A DNA stretch of 64,000 nucleotides, taken from NCBI GenBank assembly GCA_902766255.1, contig CACXCS010000048.1, positions 1 to 64,000 on the forward strand, in the 5' to 3' direction. Below are positions 54,126-63,236 of the stretch, piece by piece (the first letter of the stretch is position 1; each line of letters opens with the position of its first letter). A program made the translations under genes and the position numbers. The notes beneath the pieces are model-generated. The model was not told the DNA's origin. It made no database searches and saw only the letters and a list, made by a program, of their open reading frames with translations. The DNA comes from an uncultured Bacteroidia bacterium (GTDB taxonomy: Bacteria > Bacteroidota > Bacteroidia > Bacteroidales > UBA932).

Positions 54126-54982
54126 AAAAGTTTGTTTATGCTTTACTCGTACTGCTGGCTTTGCCGGCAGTTCGTGTTAATGCGGGTAAGGTTGTCACCG
54201 ACAGCCTCCGCAGCGCGGCTCTGGACGCACAGGTCAAGTTCAACGTGTATCTGCCCGACGGATTCGACAAGACCGACCGCAAATACCCGGTAGTATACCT
54301 TCTGCATGGCCTGTACGGCACTTACGCCAACTGGGTCAACGACCTCAAGATGAAGGGTGTGGCAGACGAGCTCATAGCATCGGGCGAGGCCGTACCGATG
54401 GTTATCGTCATGCCAAATGCCGGTGACCCTGACGCACACCATGTCCAGAATGGCTACTTCAACATGCCCGGATGGAACTACGAGGATTTCTTCTTCAAGG
54501 AACTGGTTCCTGCGGTCGAAGCCAGGTACCGATGCATGGCAGACAAGGGCCACCGCGCGGTAATGGGTCTTTCGATGGGCGGCGGCGGCAGTACAGTGTA
54601 CGCCCAAAGGCACCCCGACTTGTTCTCGAGCTGCTATGCCATGAGCGCATGGCTGGACAACAAGACCAACAAGGTTGGGCGCGCCCATAAGAAGGGCGAC
54701 AAACTCGATATCGTTTGCCAGTCGGTTATCGACCACTCGGCGCTTGACTTCCTCGACAACGCCGACGAGGCCACCCTTGCCAAATTACGCACCGTAGCGT
54801 GGTTCATCGACTGCGGCGACGACGACTTCCTCCTCGAACTCAACGAGGACTTCCACCGCAAGATGCTCGCCCGCCGCATCAAATGCGAATTCCGCGTCCG
54901 CGACGGCGGTCACACGCAAGAATACTGGCACCAGGCACTGCGCATGGCGCTTCCGTTCGCATCCAGGAACTTCGAAAAATAA
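54122..54982 (+). CDS. Exported esterase of the esterase D/CE1-like type
   Basis: 286 residues with a signal peptide (MKKFVYALLVLLALPAVRVNAG). The alpha/beta-hydrolase fold has VYLLHGLYGTYANW, the nucleophile elbow GLSMGGGG, WFIDCGDDDF and a terminal His in RDGGHTQEYWHQAL. It matches the putative-esterase family that includes carbohydrate esterases such as feruloyl or acetyl esterases. The substrate is uncertain. It ends directly against the GH127 gene on the other strand, with no spacer. Confidence 0.88.
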   Translation: MKKFVYALLVLLALPAVRVNAGKVVTDSLRSAALDAQVKFNVYLPDGFDKTDRKYPVVYLLHGLYGTYANWVNDLKMKGVADELIASGEAVPMVIVMPNAGDPDAHHVQNGYFNMPGWNYEDFFFKELVPAVEARYRCMADKGHRAVMGLSMGGGGSTVYAQRHPDLFSSCYAMSAWLDNKTNKVGRAHKKGDKLDIVCQSVIDHSALDFLDNADEATLAKLRTVAWFIDCGDDDFLLELNEDFHRKMLARRIKCEFRVRDGGHTQEYWHQALRMALPFASRNFEK

Positions 54983-56962
54983 CTATCTCCGGGTAGGGAA
55001 TTCAGCGATACGCAGGGTGGTACAGCCGTAAGGGATCAGCTCGATCCAGGCCGTGCCACCTGTATCGTTTCCATCCTCCGTGAAATAGGCCACGGGGCCT
55101 GCCGAACCGTTGTACTCCTTCCAGTCCGGGAGCTCTACAGCTTTGGCTTTGAGGATGACAGGAGCTCCCGCGACGCTCCATGGCCAGGTGCCGTCATAAG
55201 GATGTACTTCAAGCACACTGAACTCACAGTCCGAAGCACGCAGGCCGTAATTCCACCTGGAGTCTGAGGTAACCTCGTAATAGTAAGGACCATACTGCTC
55301 CCTGTCGGCGCCATGGAATTCTTTCCTGGTCCATACTTCATTCATCTTGAGGGCATAAACCAGCGGCCCGCGCTCCACAACCGTAGAGCGGTCGTACCAT
55401 TGGGATGTGGTAATATCCATGGGGAAGGACAGCACGATGGTATCACCGTCCTTCCATTTCTCATTGATTTTCAATATGGTTCCACCTATGGCCTTTTCTG
55501 TTTTACCTTTGTATTCAGCAGCTGCTTCCCTGCACCAGGAGGGGATGCGGAATTCCAAAGGCAACTGAACCCTGGAGCACTTTTTGTCCAGCCTGACAGT
55601 TACCCTAACCGTTCCGTCAAATGGATAGAAAGTATCTTCCACCAGAGTCACCTTTTTGCCTCCGGCATCAGTAGTTACAGTACAAGGCGCATACAACATG
55701 GCGGCAAGGCCGCCGCCACGAGCGGCATACCAGAGGTTGCGGGTAAATTTGGGCCACCCTTGATGCATGTTGCAGGCACAGCAGGGATAGCCGTTCAGAA
55801 GGCCGAAAACATTGTCGGTCCCGTAGTGCTCGGTAACGAAGTTGCGGCGCTCGCGGGTGCAGGCTATCTGATTGACCTGCTGGAAGTATTGGTGGGTGAG
55901 ATAATCATCGGACGCCTGTGTCGGCAGGGCATTGTAGGCCACGCGTTCAAGCCAGTCGGCCCATCTAATATCCCCGCTGATTTTGAGCATCTCTTCAAGG
56001 GAATACATCATCTCCACGGCAGTGCATAATTCAGAGCCCCTGGAGGGATCGCCAAAGTGAAGCAGTTCGTCGCCGGCCCAAAGCCCCATGGGAAATCCTA
56101 TGGTTGTGCGTATGGCTTCCATGGCTTTTAAAGGAGCCTGAAGATCCCTCTCGGAATGGGACTGCTGCCACCAGACCAACGGGGTTTTGAAGCCTTGGGC
56201 GAGATTGACGCAGTGAATGGAATTCTGAGTGCGGAAGACCTGCCCGTCCCAGAACATTGAGGTAAAGTCAACAGTTTGATTGTGAATAAGTTCAGCAAGG
56301 TCCAAAAGGTAGGAAGCGCCAGTTTGATTGTACAGCCAGTAAATAACCTGCAGGTTGTCGGCAGCACGCCATTCGGCCCAGAATGTCCAGTGCCCAAGGG
56401 GCTTTTCTGGCAATGTCCTGAGTTGATAACGGAAATACCCGTCCAAGACTTTCAACACCATGTCATCGGCAGTTGCTTCATAGTACTGCTGCAGGATTTT
56501 CAAGGCCACCATCTTGGGCCACCAGTCGTGGGACTTGCCCCTCTGCAGACCCTCCACATAGGGATGATCTGTGCCGTTGCCGAAGTATCCTTCAGTGGTT
56601 GCCGAAGAAATCATGGCCTCAACCCACCTGCACGCTTTTGCCTTAAGCTCCTCGTTATCAAGAAGATAAGCGAGCGGTAACAGGCCGTCAATCCAGTAGG
56701 GGCCGCGCTCCCATGTATCGCCGTTGCCGCCCAGCCAGGCATTGTTGTCACCTACCACCTCGGGATAGAGCTCATCCCACAGGCCTGTGGCTCCACCGGC
56801 CTGGCGCTGCAGCTGGTCCTTAAGCCAGCCAGTGGCTTTGACCGCACCCAGGGGCAAGGCTGCATAGTCGCCTCCGCACAGGGGTTCACGGTTGAACACC
56901 TGGCCCCTTGCAGGTGTAATTAACAGCAGCATAAGCGCTGCAGCAAGAACTCTATTTTTCAT
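54983..56962 (-). CDS. GH127-family glycoside hydrolase (beta-L-arabinofuranosidase type)
   Basis: 659 residues from the ATG at 56962, which begins a signal peptide (MKNRVLAAALMLLLITPARGQ). The family fold is an alpha/alpha barrel. The key residues appear as SELCTAVEMMYSLEEML (Glu-x-Cys) and GYPCCACNMHQGWPKF (Cys-Cys-x-Cys), matching the zinc-bound catalytic cysteine arrangement of GH127. Known GH127 enzymes release beta-L-arabinofuranose, and the large family has other activities. It overlaps the epimerase-like gene by 11 nt, so both are read from one promoter at about 57815. Confidence 0.9.
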   Translation of the reverse strand: MKNRVLAAALMLLLITPARGQVFNREPLCGGDYAALPLGAVKATGWLKDQLQRQAGGATGLWDELYPEVVGDNNAWLGGNGDTWERGPYWIDGLLPLAYLLDNEELKAKACRWVEAMISSATTEGYFGNGTDHPYVEGLQRGKSHDWWPKMVALKILQQYYEATADDMVLKVLDGYFRYQLRTLPEKPLGHWTFWAEWRAADNLQVIYWLYNQTGASYLLDLAELIHNQTVDFTSMFWDGQVFRTQNSIHCVNLAQGFKTPLVWWQQSHSERDLQAPLKAMEAIRTTIGFPMGLWAGDELLHFGDPSRGSELCTAVEMMYSLEEMLKISGDIRWADWLERVAYNALPTQASDDYLTHQYFQQVNQIACTRERRNFVTEHYGTDNVFGLLNGYPCCACNMHQGWPKFTRNLWYAARGGGLAAMLYAPCTVTTDAGGKKVTLVEDTFYPFDGTVRVTVRLDKKCSRVQLPLEFRIPSWCREAAAEYKGKTEKAIGGTILKINEKWKDGDTIVLSFPMDITTSQWYDRSTVVERGPLVYALKMNEVWTRKEFHGADREQYGPYYYEVTSDSRWNYGLRASDCEFSVLEVHPYDGTWPWSVAGAPVILKAKAVELPDWKEYNGSAGPVAYFTEDGNDTGGTAWIELIPYGCTTLRIAEFPTRR

Positions 56963-57803
56963 ATATTCTGTAGGTGATTGTCCAGCAACAGCCTGGATAA
57001 AAAGCATTGTAAGGCTCGGGGCAGGCTACCCGGTGATTGGCCCAGAAGACCGTATGCAAAACGGGCACATCACCTTTGATTTCAACGCCCAAAGATCCCT
57101 CGCTCAGCGAGATGCAGTACGGCATTCCTTCCTCCCCCTTGCGGTGAATATCGCCCATATACACCGACTCTCCCTCACCCAGTATACGGCTGAAACGTAT
57201 GCCTGAAGGCGTCAAAGCCACACTGTCGTACTCCTGCCGCCAGTGCCCGTCTGGCTCGAAAGGAAAGTCCACACGGCGTGACGGACCTGTCTCCATCCGC
57301 CCGAATGTCCAGAAATTATGATTGTACACCAGGCCGGAAAGAGCTGAGCCTGCAGAATCAAAAGAGTGCCGTATCTGAAAGCAGTCAGGGCCGCACAGGA
57401 CTATTTCTTTGCAGTACAAATAATTGTTTTCCAGCCGGTGCACGAACACGACAGTTTCCGGAGATGCCTCCACCTCCCAGTGGCCCGGATCTACCAGCTC
57501 ATAAAGGCGGAAGCGGTCGTAGGGCTCAGAATCCGGACGCCTCAGTAGCCCCACACCTATCTTAATAAAAGCATCACCAGGAGACGCCTGCTCGAAACCG
57601 ATGGGGCAAAACTCCTCGGCGGGACCGCATACTGCGTCGTGTGCAAACGGGTCGTATCGGCTGAACCAACTGCCCGCCATCTGGATACCGTGCCAGCTAA
57701 TGCCGCCGGCTATACCTGAGCGGTCAAACCGGGTACCTCTATAATATCCATCTTGAGGCTCATGCAGAAGCAACTCAAGGGATTTATTTGCCAGCCTTAT
57801 CAT
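56952..57803 (-). CDS. Aldose epimerase-like protein (possibly DUF4432 family)
   Basis: 283 residues from the ATG at 57803, placed 8 nt after a TATTTTTG promoter element; longer starts would lie upstream of that promoter. The sequence (YYRGTRFDRSGIAGGISWHG, FCPIGFEQASPGDAFIKIGVGLLRR, GLVYNHNFWTFG) has the look of galactose-mutarotase-fold proteins. It probably interconverts sugar anomers or binds the sugar released by the neighbouring GH127. No signal peptide is clear with this start. Family assignment is moderate. Confidence 0.6.
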   Translation of the reverse strand: MIRLANKSLELLLHEPQDGYYRGTRFDRSGIAGGISWHGIQMAGSWFSRYDPFAHDAVCGPAEEFCPIGFEQASPGDAFIKIGVGLLRRPDSEPYDRFRLYELVDPGHWEVEASPETVVFVHRLENNYLYCKEIVLCGPDCFQIRHSFDSAGSALSGLVYNHNFWTFGRMETGPSRRVDFPFEPDGHWRQEYDSVALTPSGIRFSRILGEGESVYMGDIHRKGEEGMPYCISLSEGSLGVEIKGDVPVLHTVFWANHRVACPEPYNAFYPGCCWTITYRIYEK

Positions 57804-57811
57804 AACTAGTG

Positions 57812-57819
57812 CAAAAATA
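57812..57819 (-). promoter_or_regulatory. -7 promoter element of the epimerase-GH127 unit
   Basis: TATTTTTG on the minus strand, 8 nt before the ATG at 57803; it faces away from the MFS promoter 25 nt to the right. Confidence 0.6.
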
Positions 57820-57843
57820 CTAAACTTTTTCATTATTTTTTTA

Positions 57844-57851
57844 TAATTTTG
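57844..57851 (+). promoter_or_regulatory. -7 promoter element of the MFS/isomerase unit
   Basis: TAATTTTG on the plus strand, 33 nt before the MFS ATG at 57885. The predicted transcription start falls in the tandem TGCACCACAG repeat. Confidence 0.55.
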
Positions 57852-57869
57852 CACCACAGTGCACCACAG
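57850..57869. promoter_or_regulatory. Possible operator: tandem TGCACCACAG, containing TGCAC-N4-GTGCA
   Basis: Two direct copies of TGCACCACAG in a row, which also create a dyad TGCAC/GTGCA with 4 nt between. It overlaps the predicted transcription start of the MFS unit, a good place for a repressor. No regulator gene for it is in the window. Confidence 0.4.
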
Positions 57870-57884
57870 ATTAAAATATCATCG

Positions 57885-59123
57885 ATGAAAGCGTCGTCCA
57901 AGTATTATAAATGGGAAGTCCTGGGCCTGCTCTGGGTAGCGTATCTGCTAAACCAGGGGGACCGCCAGGTCTTCAGCTCGGTGCTTCCCCTGATCCGCGA
58001 CAGTCTTTCGCTCACAGACACGTCGGTCAGCCTTATCGCAGTGTTCTTCAATCTCTTCTATGCTCTGATGGTTCCTATTGGAGGATGGGTGGGAGACCGG
58101 TTCAGCCGCAAATGGGTTACCACTCTCAGCATACTGTTCTGGAGCATCGCCACGATGTTCACCGGCCTTGCCAACGGATTCTTGCTGCTGGTTCTTACCC
58201 GGTCGGTAGCTACCGGAGGCGGCGAGGCATTCTTCGGGCCGGCAAATTACTCACTGCTTGGGCAGTATCATACCGGAACCAGGGCACGCGCCATGTCAAT
58301 ACACCAGACATCCTATTACGTCGGGGTAATCCTTGCGGGATGGCTGGCGGGCTATATTGGAGATCACCTTGGGTGGCAGTACGCCTTTTACATCTTCGGC
58401 GGAGCCGGGGTCATCTGGGCATTGGTCATGGCCGTGCGCCTGAAAGACCTCCCCAGACCCACAACGAGCGGCAGCGGTTCGGCAAAGGTGTCAATATGGG
58501 ATGGATTTAAAACCGTGTTCACAACGCCTACGGCCCTCATGGTCACAATAGGCTTTTGCGGATTTATCTTCGTGATCACCGGATACATGACCTGGGTTCC
58601 CACTTTCCTTCAGGAGAATTTCGGGCAGACAGGTGCACAGGCAGGCCTCCACTCCATGCTTTGGACCTATGCGGCCGCTTTTGCCGGGGTGCTTCTGGCC
58701 GGCGTACTTAGTGATAAATGGGCCGCCAGGAGTCCACGCCTCAGAATGGTAATACAGGGGGCCGGGCTCATACTCGGCGCTGCGTTCCTGCCTTTCATGG
58801 GCAGCGTCAGAAGCATTTGGGTCCTGTATCTCTGCTTTGCAGGCTGGGGGTTCTTCAGGGCCTTCTTCGATGCCAATATATATGCCGCCCTTTATGATGT
58901 TACTCCCGAGCACTTGCATGCATCGTGCTCGAGCGCAATGATAATGACGGGCTTTGCCGTGGGAGCCACCGCCCCATACATTCTGGCAATAATCAAAGAA
59001 GCCACGGGCAGCCTCAACGCAACATTCCCTATCCTCGGTGCTATTTGGCTGATATGCGGCCTGGCGTGCTTATGGGTCAGCCATGCTCACTATAACAATG
59101 ATTATTCAAAAATCTACAAATAA
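57885..59123 (+). CDS. MFS sugar (acid) transporter
   Basis: 412 residues from MKASSKYYKWEVLGLLWVAY, about 12 membrane segments. The MFS motif between helices 2 and 3 reads GGWVGDRFSRKWV. It resembles the anion:cation symporter group that includes hexuronate and sugar-acid carriers. It probably imports the monosaccharide handled by the following isomerase. The stop overlaps the next start (TAATG). Confidence 0.88.
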   Translation: MKASSKYYKWEVLGLLWVAYLLNQGDRQVFSSVLPLIRDSLSLTDTSVSLIAVFFNLFYALMVPIGGWVGDRFSRKWVTTLSILFWSIATMFTGLANGFLLLVLTRSVATGGGEAFFGPANYSLLGQYHTGTRARAMSIHQTSYYVGVILAGWLAGYIGDHLGWQYAFYIFGGAGVIWALVMAVRLKDLPRPTTSGSGSAKVSIWDGFKTVFTTPTALMVTIGFCGFIFVITGYMTWVPTFLQENFGQTGAQAGLHSMLWTYAAAFAGVLLAGVLSDKWAARSPRLRMVIQGAGLILGAAFLPFMGSVRSIWVLYLCFAGWGFFRAFFDANIYAALYDVTPEHLHASCSSAMIMTGFAVGATAPYILAIIKEATGSLNATFPILGAIWLICGLACLWVSHAHYNNDYSKIYK

Positions 59124-60562
59124 TGGAAACATCGAAAAAACAAAGAAAAGCCCGCGCCGGCCTTCTGCTTATTGCCTCGCCCCGTTTCAAGAATCTCAAC
59201 GGGCCCAAGAGAGGCACTTACCATGAACGCAAGCTCAAGGCCGTAGAAGAAATAAAGGAATCGCTTGATTTCCTGGATATTACAGACCCCGGAATTGTGT
59301 ACGAAAGGGATGATGCCAAGCGCGCGATGGATCTTTTCTATAACGCCAAGGTTGACTTCATCTATGCCGAATTCCTTTCCTGGAGCGAGGACTTTGCCTG
59401 GATACGTTTTCTGCGTGACTGCCCGGATATACCTATCATCTTTTGCAACGTAGCAAAGCCCAGAATGACCTTCGAGACCACTCTTGACGAGGACGATTTC
59501 GTGGATTACCTTTGCGCCGGCACACTTGTAGGCTCACTCGAGGCATCAGGAAGCATCAAACGAGTACCCCGTAAAGGCGTACGTACCGTTGCCGGAACGC
59601 GCAGCCAGATAACGGAAAAGGTGCGGGTATTTGCCTGCGCAGCCCGTGCCCGCGCCATCCTTCGGGAATCCAATGTAGGACTCATGGCCAACATGAACGA
59701 GGCCATGTGGAGCACTTACATTGATAATTACGATCTCTTCACCAAGATCGGCCCCGAAATCCACTATCTTCCTTACAGCGATTACGGAACCGAAATTGAG
59801 AATCTCAAACCCGAGGAGGTCAAGGCATACGCTGACGAACTTGCCGGCAGATACAGCATGACTGATGACGTTGAATATGACAAGTTCATAGGCTGCGTCA
59901 AAGCCACTCTTGCCATCCAGAAGATGGCTCAGAAGAACGATATCGACTGCTTTGTGTACAACGACATCGATCAGGCGACATTCCGTACAGCAGGTTGCCG
60001 TGCAGGCTTCTATCCGCAGTGGTTCAACGAGAATGTGAGCGTACTCGTTCCCGAGGCCGACATAGGTGCAGGCCTTGCCACCTATGTACTCAAGCTCATG
60101 AGCGGCAGGAACGTAAACTTTATCGAGCCCTTCCATATCGAAGATGACTTCGGAACCTTTGCCGGAGGCCACGCAGGTCCAAACGACCACAACGATCCCG
60201 CCTGGCAGCAGAACGTAATAATCTCCCGCGATGTCCGCTTCGCCAAGACAAACTGGAAGTACGCGGGCGCACCGTTCGCATGGTACCGAATAAGCCCCGG
60301 AATGAAAACGGTGGCCGGCATCTACGAAGAAAATGGCCGTTACAAGCTGGTGACTTTCATGGCCGAAAGCCTGCCGGGCAAGCACATGCTCGCCACCTAC
60401 AGCCATACAATCTTCAAACCGGTCGTACCTGTAAAGGAGCTTTTCGAAAAGGTGCTGAACATTGGTACCACCCAGCACTTTGCCGTAGTCGACGGAGACT
60501 GGAGGCCACAACTGGAGGCATTTTCTGAAATAATGGGATTTGATTTTTTCGACATCAGATAA
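59123..60562 (+). CDS. Fucose/arabinose isomerase-like protein
   Basis: 479 residues, cytoplasmic. It has the general layout of the FucI/AraA superfamily: an N-terminal Rossmann-like domain (RAGLLLIASPRF, VDFIYAEFLSWSEDFAW) and a C-terminal metal-site domain (EPFHIEDDFGTFAGGHAGP, then THTIFKPVVPVKELF-like tail). These enzymes convert aldoses to ketoses. Which sugar is used is not known; context with GH127 suggests arabinose or a deoxysugar. It is coupled to the MFS gene. Confidence 0.75.
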   Translation: METSKKQRKARAGLLLIASPRFKNLNGPKRGTYHERKLKAVEEIKESLDFLDITDPGIVYERDDAKRAMDLFYNAKVDFIYAEFLSWSEDFAWIRFLRDCPDIPIIFCNVAKPRMTFETTLDEDDFVDYLCAGTLVGSLEASGSIKRVPRKGVRTVAGTRSQITEKVRVFACAARARAILRESNVGLMANMNEAMWSTYIDNYDLFTKIGPEIHYLPYSDYGTEIENLKPEEVKAYADELAGRYSMTDDVEYDKFIGCVKATLAIQKMAQKNDIDCFVYNDIDQATFRTAGCRAGFYPQWFNENVSVLVPEADIGAGLATYVLKLMSGRNVNFIEPFHIEDDFGTFAGGHAGPNDHNDPAWQQNVIISRDVRFAKTNWKYAGAPFAWYRISPGMKTVAGIYEENGRYKLVTFMAESLPGKHMLATYSHTIFKPVVPVKELFEKVLNIGTTQHFAVVDGDWRPQLEAFSEIMGFDFFDIR

Positions 60563-60568
60563 GAGAGT

Positions 60569-62440
60569 ATGAGTTTCATGTACAACCCCTTCCCCTATCA
60601 CGACCCCAAACCCGTGAACAGGCCGGAACTGTCAGATAAAACCGTAGGATCAATTGTGGCCGGGGGCACGCCAAATGTTGCCAAGAAGTTAGTGGGCTCC
60701 CTTGCCTCTGCCGCGGCAAAAGAGGGTGTCGTGGTAGCATTCGACGGGTACACGGCAACAAAATGGGACCTGCTCATGAGCCTGATGTCCCGCGAATGCG
60801 ACTTGCTTGGGTTGGCATTCGAATCCATCGACATCAATTCGGCGACACTGAAAAGCGAAGCGGAGATTGACTCCATTATCAACCCCATGCTCATCTGGGA
60901 CACTCAGATAGATCCAACGCTGCTATATGGCAAAGTGTACCACGGAGGATATGCCGGGTTGATCGACAGCAATAAGGCAGAAGCTTTTATAAATGAACTG
61001 CCATCACATAAAGCCCCCAAAAAGATCGTGGCGGTTTATGGATACGGCGCCCTGACCAGGGAATTCCGCAGGATGTACGATATCAAGTGCTGGTTCGACA
61101 TCACCCCGATGAATGCCATGCTCCGTATCCGCGCCGGAGAGTATGCCAACCTGGGCAAGAAGCACACAGGTATCATCAACCGCACCATACGCCGCTGTTA
61201 CTACTGTGACTTCGAGAATGCTGTTCAACTGCGCAAAGAACTCTTCGCATGCGGGGAACTCGACTGGTACTTTCTCGACAACGACAGGGCTAATCTGCAG
61301 ATGATGCCTTTCAGCAGCTTCTCCGATATTTGCGCACAGCTTGTCAAATATCCCTTCCGGGCCAAGCCCTGCTACCTCGAAGGCGTTTGGGGCGGAACAT
61401 ACATGAAGAGCCTGCGGCATCTGCCCGAGAAGATGCGCAATGCTGCCTGGGTATTCGATTTCATTCCCATGGAGGTCAGCGTTCTGGTGGAGGCTGGGTC
61501 TGAAAAACTGGACATCAACTATTGCTCCTTCGTGCATAAAGAGGGCGTGAACCTTATGGGGCAGAAATGCGTCGACAAGTACAAAGGGTACTTCCCCATT
61601 CGTTTCAACTGGGACGACAGCTACCATTCCACAGGCAACATGAGCATCCAGTGCCACTCCGGCGGAAAGTTCAACGTAGATAACTACAATGAGTTCGGCC
61701 GTCAGGACGAAAGTTACTACGTCGTCATCACCGGGCATGAGGCGAAAACCTTCATCGGATTCCGCGACGACGCCGACATACCGGCGTTCTTCAGGGAAAT
61801 CGAAGCTGCCGATACTGAGCATAAGCCATGCGACTACATGAAATATGTAAGCTACGAAGAGTCAAAACCAGGCCTGCAGGTAATGCTTCCTGCCGGAACC
61901 ATCCACTCCAGCGGCCGAAACCAGGTCATCCTTGAAATAGGTTCGCTTACGATAGGTTCATACACCTATAAGATGTACGACTACTTGAGGCTTGACTTCG
62001 ACGGCAAGCAGAGACCGATTCACACTCGTCTGGGCGAACTGAACGTAAACCAGAACCGCCGAGCCTCAGTCATACATGATCCCGGGAGCAAAGACTACAT
62101 TGTCCAGCGGCCCCGCCTTGACTGCGAAGGCGATGGATGGAAGGAATTCATTCTTGGCGAGAATCCTCAGATGTACATATCCTTGAGGCGGCTGGAATTT
62201 GATAAGACCTGCGCACAAGACACCCGCGGAGAGAAGTTCCACGTCCTCACTCTGGTTGACGGCGAACACATACGCATAAGGAGCGTAGAAAACCCCGGCC
62301 GCTATTTCGACCTTGACTTTATGGAAATAGCCTGCGTACCGGCATCTATGGGCAAATACGTGATCGAGAACTTGGGCAAGGAACCTATACGAGTACACAA
62401 AACCTGTCTGAGAGATGGATATGAAAACGATCCTGCTTGA
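60569..62440 (+). CDS. Two-domain class I phosphomannose isomerase-like protein
   Basis: 623 residues. The first ~210 residues look like a degenerate nucleoside/uridine-kinase-like domain (VVVAFDGYTATKWDLLMSLM) without a P-loop. The C-terminal cupin part fits mannose-6-phosphate isomerase: MSIQCHSGGKFNVDNYNEFG, DESYYVV, MLPAGTIHSSG, IGSYTYKMYDYLRLD and HTRLGELN. Similar long forms are known in Bacteroidota sugar loci. The substrate need not be mannose 6-phosphate. It overlaps the kinase gene by 26 nt. Confidence 0.78.
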   Translation: MSFMYNPFPYHDPKPVNRPELSDKTVGSIVAGGTPNVAKKLVGSLASAAAKEGVVVAFDGYTATKWDLLMSLMSRECDLLGLAFESIDINSATLKSEAEIDSIINPMLIWDTQIDPTLLYGKVYHGGYAGLIDSNKAEAFINELPSHKAPKKIVAVYGYGALTREFRRMYDIKCWFDITPMNAMLRIRAGEYANLGKKHTGIINRTIRRCYYCDFENAVQLRKELFACGELDWYFLDNDRANLQMMPFSSFSDICAQLVKYPFRAKPCYLEGVWGGTYMKSLRHLPEKMRNAAWVFDFIPMEVSVLVEAGSEKLDINYCSFVHKEGVNLMGQKCVDKYKGYFPIRFNWDDSYHSTGNMSIQCHSGGKFNVDNYNEFGRQDESYYVVITGHEAKTFIGFRDDADIPAFFREIEAADTEHKPCDYMKYVSYEESKPGLQVMLPAGTIHSSGRNQVILEIGSLTIGSYTYKMYDYLRLDFDGKQRPIHTRLGELNVNQNRRASVIHDPGSKDYIVQRPRLDCEGDGWKEFILGENPQMYISLRRLEFDKTCAQDTRGEKFHVLTLVDGEHIRIRSVENPGRYFDLDFMEIACVPASMGKYVIENLGKEPIRVHKTCLRDGYENDPA

Positions 62441-63227
62441 CGTAGGAGGCACTTTCATCAAAAGTGCCGGCGGGACCCAGATTCCCTCACGTTCGAACGG
62501 CAGCCGCGAGGAAATAGCGCATGCGCTGCAGAAGGCCATAGGGCCCGCCGACGGACTTGAAGGGATAGGGGTTTCTATCCCCGGTCCCTTCGACTACAAT
62601 GAGGGCAGGTTCCTGATGAAACACAAGTTTGCCGCAGTTTACGGAGAGCGTTTCGAAGATTTATGCAATCTGGGGCAGAGCCGGAAAATCCAATTCAAAT
62701 ACTTACATGACGTAAACGCCCCGCTGCTAGGGGCGGTCAAGATGCTTGGGCTGCAGGACTGCAATGCAGCACTGATCACTATAGGTACCGGACTTGGCTT
62801 CAGCTATGCTGTCCGCGGGAGCGTGCAAGTCAGTTACAACGGTTCTCCCGCCTTCTCTTTATGGAACCGCCCATGCAAAGATGGTATACTTGAAGATGTG
62901 GTCTCGGCCCGCGGAATCTGTGCTGCATACGCCCGTTCCGGAGGCGATATCAGCCTGAGTGCCAAAGAGATATCCCAAAGGGCATACGCTGGAGAGCAAT
63001 TGGCCCTGGAAGTGTATGGGACTATGGGGTCGTGCCTCGCACAAGTTCTCCAGGATCTTGCCCGCAAGCTGGAACTCGATGTTCTGCTGTTCGGCGGGCA
63101 GGTTTCCTCTTCACTGAGCCTTTTCGAAAAGCCCCTCCGTGATGTTCTCGGTCCAGTATGGATAGAGGCTGTTCCCCAGGGAGCCGTGTTCGAAGGTTTG
63201 TCAAGCTTGTTTACAAACAAATTATAA
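62415..63227 (+). CDS. ROK-family sugar kinase
   Basis: 270 residues; an alternative start is two codons later (MKTILLDVGGTFIKS). ATP site DVGGTFIK, the sugar/catalytic region HDVNAPLLGAV in place of the usual N-D-A-N-A, and ITIGTGLGFSYAV are present. The ROK zinc motif with clustered Cys is missing, and the protein is shorter than typical ROK kinases. It likely phosphorylates the ketose or aldose made by the neighbouring isomerases. Confidence 0.85.
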   Translation: MDMKTILLDVGGTFIKSAGGTQIPSRSNGSREEIAHALQKAIGPADGLEGIGVSIPGPFDYNEGRFLMKHKFAAVYGERFEDLCNLGQSRKIQFKYLHDVNAPLLGAVKMLGLQDCNAALITIGTGLGFSYAVRGSVQVSYNGSPAFSLWNRPCKDGILEDVVSARGICAAYARSGGDISLSAKEISQRAYAGEQLALEVYGTMGSCLAQVLQDLARKLELDVLLFGGQVSSSLSLFEKPLRDVLGPVWIEAVPQGAVFEGLSSLFTNKL

Positions 63228-63236
63228 TTGATAATT

